A DNA stretch of 53,793 bases, taken from positions 1 to 53,793 of the forward strand of contig JAPLMW010000058.1 in the NCBI GenBank assembly GCA_026386845.1, read 5' to 3'. A program made the translations under genes and the position numbers. This document shows positions 7,538-16,623 of the stretch, piece by piece. This DNA is from Phycisphaerae bacterium (GTDB lineage Bacteria; Planctomycetota; Phycisphaerae; Sedimentisphaerales; UBA12454). Every line of letters starts with the position of its first letter. Positions within the stretch are counted from its first letter, which is position 1. The notes under the pieces are model-generated. The model did no database searches and was not told where the DNA came from. It saw nothing but the letters and a program-made list of their open reading frames with translations.

Positions 7538-8824
7538 CTAAAGCCGGCTGAAAAATTCATTCGCTGCGATTGTCTCTTGATTGCCGGTTTTCATATCCTT
7601 TATTATAAGTTCGCCTTTCTGCGTAAATTCCTGACCGACGATAATACACCTGCCGGCAGATTGCATCGAAGCCTGTTTTAATTGTTTGCCCAGCGAGCCG
7701 CCTTTGTAGCTGAAATCAGCTTTGAGTCCCGCCCGCCGAAGTCTTGCGACCAGTTTTATTGCCTCGTTCTGCAAAGCGTCATCGGCAAAGGCAACAAAAT
7801 ATTCAATGCCGCTTTTTTGTGACAGATTTTTGAAAAGACCTTTTTCTTCAAGCACAATACCAAGAACACAATCGCCCATTCCCATACCGGTAGCGGAAAT
7901 TTTCGGTCCGCCGAAATCGGCAAGAAGATTGTCATATCTGCCTCCGCCGCAGATTGCCCGCAGTTGTTCGGATTTGTCGTAAATCTCAAAAACAATACCG
8001 GTATAATAAGCCAGTCCCCTGACAATGCTTATATCGAATCGGCAAAATTCGGTAATACCCATCAGGTTAAGATACTCAAAAAGCTTCTTTAATTCATCGA
8101 TTGCTTCTTTTGCGTTTTTATCGCTGCCCGCAAAATCTTCAAGCTGCTCTAAAGAGTTAACAGACATAAGTTCAAGCACTTTCCGCCTTTTCGCCTGTTC
8201 GGTTATCACCTCTTCGAGCATTTTCTCAAAGGTTTCCTGCGGAATTTTACTCTTTTTATCGAGAACACCGTAAACTTTTTCAAGCTGTTCTTTTTCCACA
8301 CCGAAATACTCAAGCATCGCGGCTATAAGTTTTCTGCTTGAAATCCTGACAATAACATCGCTGCTTGTAAGGCCTGTTTGCATAAGAAAATCAACGCTGC
8401 AGAAAATTACTTCCGCGTCCGCAAGACAGTCATCAACGCCGATTATGTCGATATTCCACTGGAAAAATTCTCTAAGTCTCCCTTTTTGCGGCCTTTCTGC
8501 ACGGCACAAACGAGGCACAGAAAACCACTTGAGCGGTCTGGGCAGTGTATTTATCCGCTGATTAACCATTCGGGCAAGTGTTGGCGTAATTTCCGGCCTG
8601 ATAGCGAGCATTCTGCCGCCGCGGTCTTCGAACGCGAAAAGCTGTGATGCGATTTCATCGCCGCTTTTTAGCTGATACATTGCAAGATACTCGAAAATCG
8701 GACCGTCATATTCAACGAAACCATTGCGCAGCGATACCTGCTTCCAGAGGTCGGCTATAAAGTTACGTTTAGCCATATCCTCAGGATAAAAATCCCTTGT
8801 CCCTTTTACCGACTGTATTTCCAT
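7538..8824 (-). CDS. hisS: Histidyl-tRNA synthetase
   Basis: HisRS charges tRNA-His with histidine. The 428-residue class II synthetase opens with IQSVKGTRDFYPEDM, carries motif 2 around RPEITPTLARM and FSVPRLCRAERPQKGR, the histidine-specific RGLAYYTG and a C-terminal anticodon-binding domain. I chose ATG 8824; a TTG six codons upstream (8842) has no ribosome-binding site, although AAGGA sits closer than usual to the ATG. It is the first gene of the operon and has a strong promoter 45-70 bases upstream. Confidence 0.93.
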   Translation of the reverse strand: MEIQSVKGTRDFYPEDMAKRNFIADLWKQVSLRNGFVEYDGPIFEYLAMYQLKSGDEIASQLFAFEDRGGRMLAIRPEITPTLARMVNQRINTLPRPLKWFSVPRLCRAERPQKGRLREFFQWNIDIIGVDDCLADAEVIFCSVDFLMQTGLTSSDVIVRISSRKLIAAMLEYFGVEKEQLEKVYGVLDKKSKIPQETFEKMLEEVITEQAKRRKVLELMSVNSLEQLEDFAGSDKNAKEAIDELKKLFEYLNLMGITEFCRFDISIVRGLAYYTGIVFEIYDKSEQLRAICGGGRYDNLLADFGGPKISATGMGMGDCVLGIVLEEKGLFKNLSQKSGIEYFVAFADDALQNEAIKLVARLRRAGLKADFSYKGGSLGKQLKQASMQSAGRCIIVGQEFTQKGELIIKDMKTGNQETIAANEFFSRL

Positions 8825-8867
8825 AATCCTTAAATCCGTCAAAAATTATTTAAAAAATAAAGGAGTA

Positions 8868-8896
8868 ATTATAGAGGAACTTAAAAGAACCGTCAA
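8868..8896 (-). promoter_or_regulatory. Sigma-70 promoter of the hisS operon
   Basis: On the minus strand TTGACG (8891-8896) and TATAAT (8868-8873) are separated by exactly 17 bases, close to consensus. Transcription would begin about 35-40 bases before the hisS ATG. Confidence 0.75.
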
Positions 8897-8960
8897 ATAC
8901 TATAGCAGCAATAAGTTAGCGTAAATGGAACCAAAAGAGGTAGAGATATGAAAACGTCTA

Positions 8961-8990
8961 TTGACAAGACCTCATATTTTATCGTAGAAT
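8961..8990 (+). promoter_or_regulatory. Sigma-70 promoter of the PilT-like operon
   Basis: TTGACA (8961-8966) and TAGAAT (8985-8990) are 18 bases apart. Transcription from about 8997 gives a 5' leader of roughly 95 bases. It is divergent to the hisS promoter, with about 65 bases between the two -35 boxes. Confidence 0.65.
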
Positions 8991-9051
8991 AGATGTTCTC
9001 AAATCAGCCTGAGCCTGGGCGGCAGGCCGTAGCCGCAAATATTAACCATCG

Positions 9052-9076
9052 TAACCACTTCATCCGCAAGCGGTTA
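9052..9076 (+). promoter_or_regulatory. Leader hairpin upstream of the PilT-like gene
   Basis: TAACC-A-CTT pairs with AAG-C-GGTTA around the 7-base loop CATCCGC, with one internal mismatch. The hairpin ends 16 bases before the ATG, next to the GGAG ribosome-binding site. It could influence translation. It does not match any riboswitch consensus I know. Confidence 0.4.
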
Positions 9077-9092
9077 TGAGACGGAGCAGCAA

Positions 9093-10220
9093 ATGACCGA
9101 CAAAAAACAGCCGATTGACACCCGTGTTCATCTGGAGGTAGAACCGGAGATTAACAGATACTTTAAGGCCGCCATAAAATCGCAGGCAAGCGATTTACAC
9201 CTAAAGGTCGGCCACCCGCTAAAACTGCGAGTTAACGACGACATAAAAGATACAACCACCGAGGCTCTCACCGGGGAAACAATTCAAAAACTCGTCTTCG
9301 AGATTTTAAGCGAGCAGCAAAAACAGTTCTTTCTTGAAAACGGCTCACTTGATTTCGCCTATGAAGTCGGCCAGGCCGAGAGATTCAGAGTCAATATTTT
9401 CAGACAAAGGTCCAAAATCAGTCTTTCGGCAAGAAGAATAATTTCAAAAATACCTCCCCTTGAAACGCTTCACCTGCCGGCCGCAATAAAGGCTATCGCC
9501 GACAAGTCTTACGAAGGTCTCGTTCTCGTAACAGGCCCGTCACGCTGCGGTAAAAGCACTACAATCGCTGCGATGATAGATTATATCAATCAAACCCGTT
9601 CGTGTCATATAATCACCATAGAAGACCCGCTTGAGTTTACTTTCATCGACAAAAAAGCGATTGTCTCGCAAAGAGAGATAGGTATTGACGTCAAGGATTA
9701 CGCGGACGCCTTAAATTCATTAACAAGGCAGGACCCGGACGTGGTTCTAATTGGTGAAATTAGGGACAAGGATACTCTCGCCGCGGCAATAAGAGCTGCG
9801 GAAACAGGTGAATTAGTCTTCGGCACTTTGCTCTCCACAAATGCGGTACAAACCATCCAGCGAATCATCGACATATTCCCACAGGACGAAAGAGCACTTG
9901 CCAGACAGACATTTTCCAATAACCTCTGCGCTATTATAAGCCAGTTTCTCGTGCCGGGAGCAAAAAAAGACATATCAAGAGTGCCTGCCGTCGAGATACT
10001 TATCGCCAATCCAATCATCAAGAACCTCATAGCAGAAGGACGGGAAAATGATATTAATGGAATTATAAGGACCAGCCTAAGTGAAGGAATGCAGAACTTT
10101 ACCGAAAGTCTTAAGTCGCAGGTCGAAATCGAATTGATAGACCTGAAGATGGCCCTGCAGTATGCCCCAAGCGTTGAAGAATTGAAAATGGCTCTCAAAG
10201 GAATAATGACGAGAGGTTAA
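9093..10220 (+). CDS. PilT-like twitching/secretion ATPase
   Basis: This 375-residue hexameric-type secretion ATPase has the family order: ASDLHLKVG near residue 32, an unusual Walker A GPSRCGKST (about 148-156), an Asp box ITIEDPLEF, and Walker B VVLIGEIRD. The His box, normally with LHT, reads TLLSTN, so the conserved histidine is replaced. The P-loop lysine and threonine are kept, so ATP binding is plausible. PilT proteins power pilus retraction. No pilin or pilus assembly gene lies beside it, so a different machine is possible. It starts an operon with the pseudo-ATPase and CvpA-like genes. Confidence 0.8.
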   Translation: MTDKKQPIDTRVHLEVEPEINRYFKAAIKSQASDLHLKVGHPLKLRVNDDIKDTTTEALTGETIQKLVFEILSEQQKQFFLENGSLDFAYEVGQAERFRVNIFRQRSKISLSARRIISKIPPLETLHLPAAIKAIADKSYEGLVLVTGPSRCGKSTTIAAMIDYINQTRSCHIITIEDPLEFTFIDKKAIVSQREIGIDVKDYADALNSLTRQDPDVVLIGEIRDKDTLAAAIRAAETGELVFGTLLSTNAVQTIQRIIDIFPQDERALARQTFSNNLCAIISQFLVPGAKKDISRVPAVEILIANPIIKNLIAEGRENDINGIIRTSLSEGMQNFTESLKSQVEIELIDLKMALQYAPSVEELKMALKGIMTRG

Positions 10221-10250
10221 AGGCAGTAAGGAAAAAGACCGGAGCAGTTG

Positions 10251-11927
10251 ATGCCAATAATTACAGCAACAATACAGATGGGGGGATATATTTCGGTTGT
10301 CAAACTCGTCGTTTTTGCAATCGGTCTTTTTACGTGGCTTCCCCTGCTGAAATGGGTCAATGCAGACGCCAAAAAGGTCCGCGCCAACTCGTTCAAATGG
10401 ACTTTAATCGTTTTTCTGACAGGCGCCACAGGTTTGCTCATCTGGCTGCTGATACCGCTTTTCATCATTGGCCTGCCGATGTATATAATAGCAGTCGGCA
10501 CTACCGCTGCAATATACGTTATGCACCGCAATAGTCTTGTGGACCAATTTCAAAAAGTTCTGACGGCAGAGCACATAAAAGGACTATTCACCAACCAGCA
10601 GAAACAGGTCGAAAAAGTCAATAAAGGACTCATCTTCATAACGGCAAATAAAAATAAGGTCCCGCCGCCTGAGCCGAAGACACCGGAATTCTACGGCTTT
10701 AAAACCGCGCAGGAGTTTCTCAATGACGCCATCTGGAGACGGGCAAAAGATATTGCTCTGACTCCCGCGGCTCAGCAGTATCAGATACATTTCGTTATAG
10801 ACGGCGTGCTTGAAAAACAACAGCCGAAAGAAAGAGAAGAAGTCGAATACTTTATAAGATACCTTAAACATCTCGCAGACCTCGACGTGGAAGAAAAACG
10901 CAAACCCCAAACCGGCAGATTCATTGTTCAAAAGGATTCCAGGCCCTTTGAGTGGGAAGTTACTACGGCAGGCACAACCGCCGGCGAACAGGTAAGACTC
11001 AGATTGTTCTTGTCACACCATATTCTTACGCTGAATGAGCTGGGGCTCATACCTGAGCAGCTTGAACAGTTTCAAAAGCTCCGCGACATTCCTAACAAAG
11101 GCGTCTTTATCATATCCGGGCCGAAAAAAAACGGAATAACCTCAACCTTCTATGCTCTCATTCGCAATCATGACCCGTTTATGAATAATATAAACACCCT
11201 TGAAAAACAACCTATCGGAGAGATACCTAATATCACCCAGACTATTTATTCATTAAGCGACACAGGAACAGCATCCTACGCCAAGAGATTTCAGTCGATA
11301 CTGCGGGCTGTCCCCGATGTTCTCGGCGTTGAACACTGCGAAGAAGATAAGGATATCGCCAAACTGGCCTGCTCGGCGGCAAAAGACAATAAAATGACTT
11401 ATGTAACTATGGAAGCAGCGAGCGTCAACGAGGCGATGGGTAAGTGGATAAGCTTTGTAGGCGATAAGGAACCGGCTATCGATTACCTTGTGGGAATAAG
11501 CAATCAGCGGCTCATAAGAAAACTATGCGAGAAATGCAGACAACCTTACGAACCTAACAGAGAAATGCTGAGAAAATTCAATATTCCAGCAGATAAAATA
11601 AAACAATTTTATCGCCCCGGCGAGACACAACATACCAGACGCGGCAAAGCGATTGTATGCGAACACTGTCAGGGAACAGGCTTTTTTGGCAGAGAAGCGA
11701 TATTTGAGCTTATCATCCTGACGGATGAAATCAAAAAACTGCTGAAACAGGTCAAAAGCAGAACCGATATCGCCAATGTCTTCAGGCATGCGAGAATGCT
11801 GTATCTGCAGGAGCAGGCCATCCGGAAGGTGGCGGCGGGCGCAACTTCAATAAATGAAGTTATCCGCGCTTTGTCAGGACCGCAGGATGCAGAAAAAGAA
11901 AAAAAGAAAACTGAAAAAACAGAATGA
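10251..11927 (+). CDS. Membrane-anchored GspE/PilB-like protein with degenerate ATPase motifs
   Basis: This 558-residue protein begins with two or three hydrophobic segments (about residues 10-85), unlike ordinary cytosolic GspE. The rest follows the GspE/PilB layout, including two CxxC pairs (CEKC and CEHC, about 425-475) that would bind zinc. The nucleotide site has decayed: Walker A reads GPKKNGITST (about 289-298) with no lysine, Walker B reads VLGVEHCEED instead of GEIRD, and the LHTN box is gone. It is probably a structural or regulatory partner of the ATPase encoded 30 bases upstream. ATG 10251 was preferred over TTG 10248; GGAG precedes it. Confidence 0.75.
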   Translation: MPIITATIQMGGYISVVKLVVFAIGLFTWLPLLKWVNADAKKVRANSFKWTLIVFLTGATGLLIWLLIPLFIIGLPMYIIAVGTTAAIYVMHRNSLVDQFQKVLTAEHIKGLFTNQQKQVEKVNKGLIFITANKNKVPPPEPKTPEFYGFKTAQEFLNDAIWRRAKDIALTPAAQQYQIHFVIDGVLEKQQPKEREEVEYFIRYLKHLADLDVEEKRKPQTGRFIVQKDSRPFEWEVTTAGTTAGEQVRLRLFLSHHILTLNELGLIPEQLEQFQKLRDIPNKGVFIISGPKKNGITSTFYALIRNHDPFMNNINTLEKQPIGEIPNITQTIYSLSDTGTASYAKRFQSILRAVPDVLGVEHCEEDKDIAKLACSAAKDNKMTYVTMEAASVNEAMGKWISFVGDKEPAIDYLVGISNQRLIRKLCEKCRQPYEPNREMLRKFNIPADKIKQFYRPGETQHTRRGKAIVCEHCQGTGFFGREAIFELIILTDEIKKLLKQVKSRTDIANVFRHARMLYLQEQAIRKVAAGATSINEVIRALSGPQDAEKEKKKTEKTE

Positions 11928-11939
11928 AACGGAGAAAAA

Positions 11940-13007
11940 ATGCTGGGTGAATTAGCTGTAATCCTGATTATGCTCATAACCGTCGGCTTTATTTATCTTA
12001 AAGGCTCGGCTATCAAATCGTTTCTGCTTCTGATAAATACGTTTATCGCCTTAATAACCGCTTTTGCGTACTTTGAAACTCTGGGACGGCTGATAATAGG
12101 TTACGATATTATGGTAAAATGGGCATTCGCGGCCTCTTTAATACTGATTTTCGCACTTACTTTGGCAATATTAAACGCCATTAGCAGCAAACTATTGTCG
12201 GCAGATATATACTTCGGCGACCTGCCGGACAGAATCGCCAAATGTCTGATAGCAGCATTTGCAGGCTTTGCCATCGCAGGGGTCGTTTTAACAGCAGCCG
12301 CTATGATGCCTATAAACGCAAAATTGCCCTATGAACGTTTTAGCACCACCCCCGGCCGATCGACAGAACCCCAAAAAAACCTGATCCTAAGCGCCGACGA
12401 TTTTGTCACAGGCTTCGCCTCCTGGGTCAGCCGCGGTTCAATGAGCGGCCAAAAAAGCCTTGCGGTATTCCATCCCGATTTACTCAATGAAATATACCTT
12501 AACCGAATCGGATGTGATGAGAAAAATTCAGCCCTGGCAGGAAGCGAATCTGCTGTTTCGGTTGACACTGCGTTAGCTCCGCAAACGCCGTTGGTGTCGG
12601 CCGCGGACAATCAGCCGATTAGCGAAAGCTCCCGGACAAAGGCTGTTATCATCAAAGCCGCTGCGGAAGGTTTGTTTACAATGTCCCAGATAAGATTAGT
12701 TTGTAAAGCCGGCGACTCCGCCGGCAATCTGCAGGGCAGCGGTCAGGTTGTCTGGCCTATTGGATATATTTCGAGAGATAACGTTGTTGACCTGAAAGAC
12801 CTTTCCGAAAAGATTACAATGAACCAGCTTGACCTGGTCTTTTACATACCGGCCGACACTGTCCCTGTAATGCTGCAATTCAAGCAGAACGCTGTTGCCC
12901 AGGTTGGAAAATTAGAAAGCGGCGAAACCACCCCCCCGCCGCAGACGCCTGTCGAACAGGCTCCTGCCCAACAAACTCCCGCGGAACAAAATTCCACACA
13001 GAAATAG
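11940..13007 (+). CDS. CvpA-like membrane protein
   Basis: 355 residues. Four hydrophobic segments in the first 130 residues resemble the CvpA (colicin V production) family of inner-membrane proteins. They are followed by a long polar region of unknown fold and a low-complexity tail rich in Pro, Gln, Thr and Ala (about 325-355). It starts 13 bases after the pseudo-ATPase stop with GGAG upstream, so the three genes form one operon. CvpA roles are poorly defined (secretion, envelope stress); here a link to the two ATPase-like proteins is inferred from context only. Confidence 0.65.
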   Translation: MLGELAVILIMLITVGFIYLKGSAIKSFLLLINTFIALITAFAYFETLGRLIIGYDIMVKWAFAASLILIFALTLAILNAISSKLLSADIYFGDLPDRIAKCLIAAFAGFAIAGVVLTAAAMMPINAKLPYERFSTTPGRSTEPQKNLILSADDFVTGFASWVSRGSMSGQKSLAVFHPDLLNEIYLNRIGCDEKNSALAGSESAVSVDTALAPQTPLVSAADNQPISESSRTKAVIIKAAAEGLFTMSQIRLVCKAGDSAGNLQGSGQVVWPIGYISRDNVVDLKDLSEKITMNQLDLVFYIPADTVPVMLQFKQNAVAQVGKLESGETTPPPQTPVEQAPAQQTPAEQNSTQK

Positions 13008-13095
13008 CCTAAGCATTGAAGACTTCATAAAAGCGGCATAACAATAGTATGCGCCTGAAGTTAGAGATAAAAATGTTAAAAAAATTCGAGTTTTT

Positions 13096-13125
13096 TTGAA
13101 TTTTTACCGGAGATTATGATATAAT
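13096..13125 (+). promoter_or_regulatory. Promoter of the PEP-CTERM gene
   Basis: TTGAAT (13096-13101) and a perfect TATAAT (13120-13125) are 18 bases apart, about 65 bases before the ATG. Confidence 0.6.
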
Positions 13126-13191
13126 TTCAAATAGGTTAAGTGGACAAAACTTACAGCCAAAAAAGTTTTGTTTAAAAAGGAGTAAGAAGTT

Positions 13192-13812
13192 ATGAAAACG
13201 AGGTTATGGAAAACAAGGATTTCAATTCTGTTGGCAATTCTGTTTTTGTTGCCGGTATGTGCTAAGGCGTTAGTTATAAAAGATTTTAATGAAGACGGTA
13301 CTATCACAGACAGCAACTACTTCGATGTGGTCAATATCTGGAACATTGCAACGGTGGACATGATCGGCGGATATGTTACAAGTTGTTACCTATATGATAC
13401 CGCAATTCTGAACTATACAGATGGCGATATCCAATCAATAGTCGCCGGTGAAAATTCTACAGTAAATGTTCATAGTGATTATGATACTGCTTATTCATTA
13501 TATGATTATAGTAAAGTTTATTTGCATAATGGTAGTTCAGGTTTTCTTCAATTATTAATTGTCTCTGGTAATGCCCAGTTGCATATTTATGGATATGATC
13601 TTGTTTACACTCCAGATGATCCTGGGTCCCCAGATTTTGTTGATGGATATTGGGAAGCTAGCCATCAAAGTTTTCATATGGGAGTCAGGTACGCTGGAGG
13701 GATTACGCCACAAATTTTCTTGCATGAAATTCCGGAACCTTGTTCTGGTTTACTTTTAGCTTCATTGATTCTTCTTATAAAATTCAAACGTTTAAGAAAT
13801 AATAGGAAATAA
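13192..13812 (+). CDS. Secreted PEP-CTERM sorting domain protein
   Basis: 206 residues with a clear signal peptide (basic MKTRLWK, then a hydrophobic run to CAKA at about 24-27) and a C-terminal sorting tail: IPEP at about 178-181, a hydrophobic stretch and a basic end KFKRLRNNRK. Such proteins are exported, anchored and probably released by an exosortase. The middle is rich in Tyr, Asp and Ser with repeated short strands, like a beta-helix surface protein, but shows no named domain. AAGGAG precedes the ATG and the gene has its own promoter. No exosortase gene is in the window. Confidence 0.75.
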   Translation: MKTRLWKTRISILLAILFLLPVCAKALVIKDFNEDGTITDSNYFDVVNIWNIATVDMIGGYVTSCYLYDTAILNYTDGDIQSIVAGENSTVNVHSDYDTAYSLYDYSKVYLHNGSSGFLQLLIVSGNAQLHIYGYDLVYTPDDPGSPDFVDGYWEASHQSFHMGVRYAGGITPQIFLHEIPEPCSGLLLASLILLIKFKRLRNNRK

Positions 13813-14326
13813 TAGGGGACGTTTATCTGTTTTTGATAAATAGGGCAACTTAATCACGGGGGAAAATTATTTCGCGGATGTGTTTACTCAAACTTCCTCA
13901 ATCTGGGCGATTCAACACTCTACAAGTTCTATTTCTTTAGTGTCAATCTCCATAAGGTGGTCGAGGTATGTGCTCAACTCTGAAATGGGAAAACGAGCCA
14001 AAAAATCGGGCCTTGCGCTACGGTTAATCTGGCAGATAAAATCTATTATTTCTCGTTTACTCAATTTCGTATCTCCAAAAACAAGACGCCTTACTGAACT
14101 GTTAGAAATATCGGAACATAGACAATTTTTCTTTAAGATTATTGGAGACAAAAACTTAACGACCCATAACAAATACTACTATATATTGCTTGCATTACGG
14201 AAAAATTACATTATATTGGTATTAGTTAACCGGGGCCTGACCGGACAGTATTTTGTCCCATAAAAACAGCATTTGAAGTTTACTCAACAAAGATTATTTT
14301 TTCAAAAAATCTTCTTTCGACGAAAA
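13813..14326. other. Mostly non-coding interval with one possible small gene
   Basis: About 510 bases separate the PEP-CTERM gene from the radical SAM gene. Apart from the small minus-strand frame at 13912-14064 I see no gene. A short hairpin (GGACA/TGTCC, about 14243-14259) lies before the radical SAM gene but has no T tract. Confidence 0.4.
13912..14064 (-). CDS. Possible small protein (50 residues)
   Basis: The frame would start at TTG 14064 with GGAG eight bases upstream and give a small, mostly helical acidic-ended protein with an INRSARPDFLARF core and a YLDHLM helix. The pattern looks protein-like and resembles short conserved planctomycete ORFs I have a faint memory of, but I cannot name a family. 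A longer frame from 14172 has no start signal. Confidence 0.4.
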   Translation of the reverse strand: MSKREIIDFICQINRSARPDFLARFPISELSTYLDHLMEIDTKEIELVEC

Positions 14327-15343
14327 ATGCTTCAGTTAAATGACAACGTATATAACAAAACCGCGGCCCCGGATGAGCCTAAACTGAAACTATGGTCATC
14401 GATGGGCATTCTGCTGACATACCAATGCCCCGCCAAGTGTGAATTCTGTTATTATAACTGCGGCCCGGAGAAGACGGGTCTTATGAGCATCGAAAATGCC
14501 ATCGCCGCCTGGCAGGGATTGGTTCGTATTGCAGGTCAGCGTGCCAAAATTCACATAACCGGCGGCGAACCGTTCTTATACTGGGAACACCTTCAAAAAT
14601 TGCTTTTAACGGCGGATAAACTGTCCCTGGGGCAAATCGACGTAATAGAAACCAACGCATACTGGGCAGCAAATCAGACACAAATAGCCGAAAGACTTAA
14701 CTTCCTGAATTCTTATAATGTCCGCAAACTCAAAATCAGTTACGACCCGTTTCACGCCGAGTTCGTCGATTATGACAAGGTTAAACTGCTTTACGATACC
14801 GCCTGCGAGGTTCTTGGTTCTGACAGGATTCTATTTCGCTGGCAGTTGTATCTCCAAAACCCTCCGCAAACCGACGGTCTTTCAGATGACCAGAAATTAA
14901 GCCTGTTTTTGGAATCCTGCAAACAATACCCCTGCCGATTCACCGGCAGAGCGGCAGGCCGATTAGCGCAAGAGCTTGCAGACAAAGAAGTTGGGCAAAT
15001 TTCAGCAGAAAACTGCAAAAAGTCATTTTTAGACTCAAAATCGATTCATATTGACCCCTACGGCAATGTTTTTAATGGTGTATGCAGCGGAATTATCATT
15101 GGAAATATCAATAAAAAGCCGCTGGATGAACTTTGGCGGATATTTAATCCCGCCAATGAAGAGTTTTTAAACGTATTATTCAACAGTGGACCTGTTGGTT
15201 TACTTCAGAAAGCGGCTAAATCGGGATATGAAAAACGCCGATTATATGGTAGTAAGTGCCATTTATGCACTGATTTACGGCAATTTTTCTTTGACAATGG
15301 ACAATTGCGGCAGATAATTAGCCCGAAAGATTGCTATAACTAA
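14327..15343 (+). CDS. Radical SAM protein with C-terminal cysteines
   Basis: 338 residues. CPAKCEFC (about residues 36-43) is the radical SAM 4Fe-4S motif and THE GGEP-type SAM-binding motif follows in ITGGEPF. The C-terminal half has further cysteines (CRFTGRA, NCKKS, GVCSG, KCHLC) in a layout like SPASM or twitch domains that hold auxiliary clusters, as in peptide-modifying enzymes. No obvious precursor peptide is adjacent. ATG 14327 was preferred to a TTG at 14273. The kinase gene starts 18 bases downstream, so the two are probably co-transcribed. Substrate unknown. Confidence 0.7.
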   Translation: MLQLNDNVYNKTAAPDEPKLKLWSSMGILLTYQCPAKCEFCYYNCGPEKTGLMSIENAIAAWQGLVRIAGQRAKIHITGGEPFLYWEHLQKLLLTADKLSLGQIDVIETNAYWAANQTQIAERLNFLNSYNVRKLKISYDPFHAEFVDYDKVKLLYDTACEVLGSDRILFRWQLYLQNPPQTDGLSDDQKLSLFLESCKQYPCRFTGRAAGRLAQELADKEVGQISAENCKKSFLDSKSIHIDPYGNVFNGVCSGIIIGNINKKPLDELWRIFNPANEEFLNVLFNSGPVGLLQKAAKSGYEKRRLYGSKCHLCTDLRQFFFDNGQLRQIISPKDCYN

Positions 15344-15361
15344 AAACTCTACGGAAGTGTA

Positions 15362-16603
15362 ATGAGCGAAACGAATTACGATTCCATATTCGGCAAGCTG
15401 GCCATTGAGCAGGGATATTGCACAGAAGAAGAACTATCCCATTGCAGAAAACAGCTTAGGCACCAGCCGCAGGAAAATCCTGAAAATCCTGTTACGCTTG
15501 AGCAGCTTCTGCTATCAAACCGCTTCATTACTCCCAGCCAGGCCAGAAGGATAAAAGAATCGGCAAAAGAAAGCAGCAAAAGCCCCGCTGAGCAGATTCC
15601 CGGCTATAAAATCATAGGCAAACTCGGTGCAGGTGCAATGGCTATTGTTTATAAGGCAAAACAGCTCAGTCTTGACCGCATCGTAGCAGTAAAAATCCTG
15701 CCCCGCAGGTTCAGTGAAAATCCGGACTATGTCCAGCGGTTCTACAAGGAAGGAAAAGCTGCCGCAAAACTCAACCACAACAATATCGTCGCGGCTTATG
15801 ACGTCGGCGAAGCAGGCGGTTATCATTACTTTGTAATGGAATATGTCGAAGGCAAAACTCTCTATGAAGACCTGTCGAAAGGCAAAATCTTCTCCGAAGA
15901 AGAAGCTATCGGCATCATCACACAGGTGGCAAGAGCTTTGGCACACGCCCACGCGCGCGGACTTATCCACAGGGACGTAAAACCCAAAAATATAATGATT
16001 AACCCCGCAGGAATAGTCAAGCTCGCAGACCTCGGTCTTGCCCGCGCTACCGATGACGTCCAATTGGCTAAAAGCGAGGCAGGCAAGGCATTTGGAACGC
16101 CGTACTATATTTCGCCGGAGCAGATAAGAGGCGAAATCGACATCGATGCCCGAAGCGATATTTATTCGCTCGGCGCAACTTTTTACCATATGGTAACCGG
16201 CAGAGTACCTTTTGACGCTTCAACTCCTGCGGATGTAATGAGAAAACATTTGAAAGAACCACTGGTTCCGCCCGACCATATAAACACATTGCTTTCTGCA
16301 GGAGTATCTGAGGTAATCGAGGTTATGATGGCCAAACAAAAACAGGAACGATATGCATCCGCAGAAGAACTCCTGACAGACCTTGATGCGGTCAGCAAAG
16401 GTGAACCGCCTTTAAGGGCAAGAAAAAAATTCAATATCAGCTCGCTTGGAGAACTCCAGCAGGGTCAGTTAATCGAACCTGATTCGGAAGAAAAAATCCA
16501 CTACGAACAAGTTATCAGTAAATACAAGGTAATTATAACTGTGCTGACTTCAGTTATCGCCGTGCTTATACTGCTGGTTATATTCATATTTGCCTTAAAA
16601 TAA
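15362..16603 (+). CDS. Membrane-anchored Ser/Thr protein kinase (Hanks type)
   Basis: 413 residues. After about 75 residues resembling a small helical N-terminal module, the kinase domain shows the glycine loop LGAGAMAIVYKA, VAVKIL with the ATP lysine, the catalytic HRDVKPKN, and DLG where DFG is usual, then GTPYYISPEQ before a D-x-RSDIYSLG helix. A single hydrophobic segment at the end (about 390-411) would anchor it in the inner membrane with the kinase inside the cell. No extracellular sensor follows. Planctomycetes carry many such kinases; the target is unknown. Confidence 0.88.
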   Translation: MSETNYDSIFGKLAIEQGYCTEEELSHCRKQLRHQPQENPENPVTLEQLLLSNRFITPSQARRIKESAKESSKSPAEQIPGYKIIGKLGAGAMAIVYKAKQLSLDRIVAVKILPRRFSENPDYVQRFYKEGKAAAKLNHNNIVAAYDVGEAGGYHYFVMEYVEGKTLYEDLSKGKIFSEEEAIGIITQVARALAHAHARGLIHRDVKPKNIMINPAGIVKLADLGLARATDDVQLAKSEAGKAFGTPYYISPEQIRGEIDIDARSDIYSLGATFYHMVTGRVPFDASTPADVMRKHLKEPLVPPDHINTLLSAGVSEVIEVMMAKQKQERYASAEELLTDLDAVSKGEPPLRARKKFNISSLGELQQGQLIEPDSEEKIHYEQVISKYKVIITVLTSVIAVLILLVIFIFALK

Positions 16604-16623
16604 ACCTTACACCGTAATTTGCA

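Noticed and set aside
9001-9092. Cyclic-di-GMP riboswitch before the PilT-like gene
   Set aside because: The leader is GC-rich and folded, but it lacks the conserved class I (GEMM) core and the class II pattern.
13078-13106. Terminator after the CvpA-like gene
   Set aside because: AAAAATTC/GAATTTTT can pair but is almost entirely A-T and overlaps the next promoter's -35.
15515-16189. Open frame on the minus strand inside the kinase gene
   Set aside because: Antisense to conserved kinase motifs; no start signal or recognisable domain.
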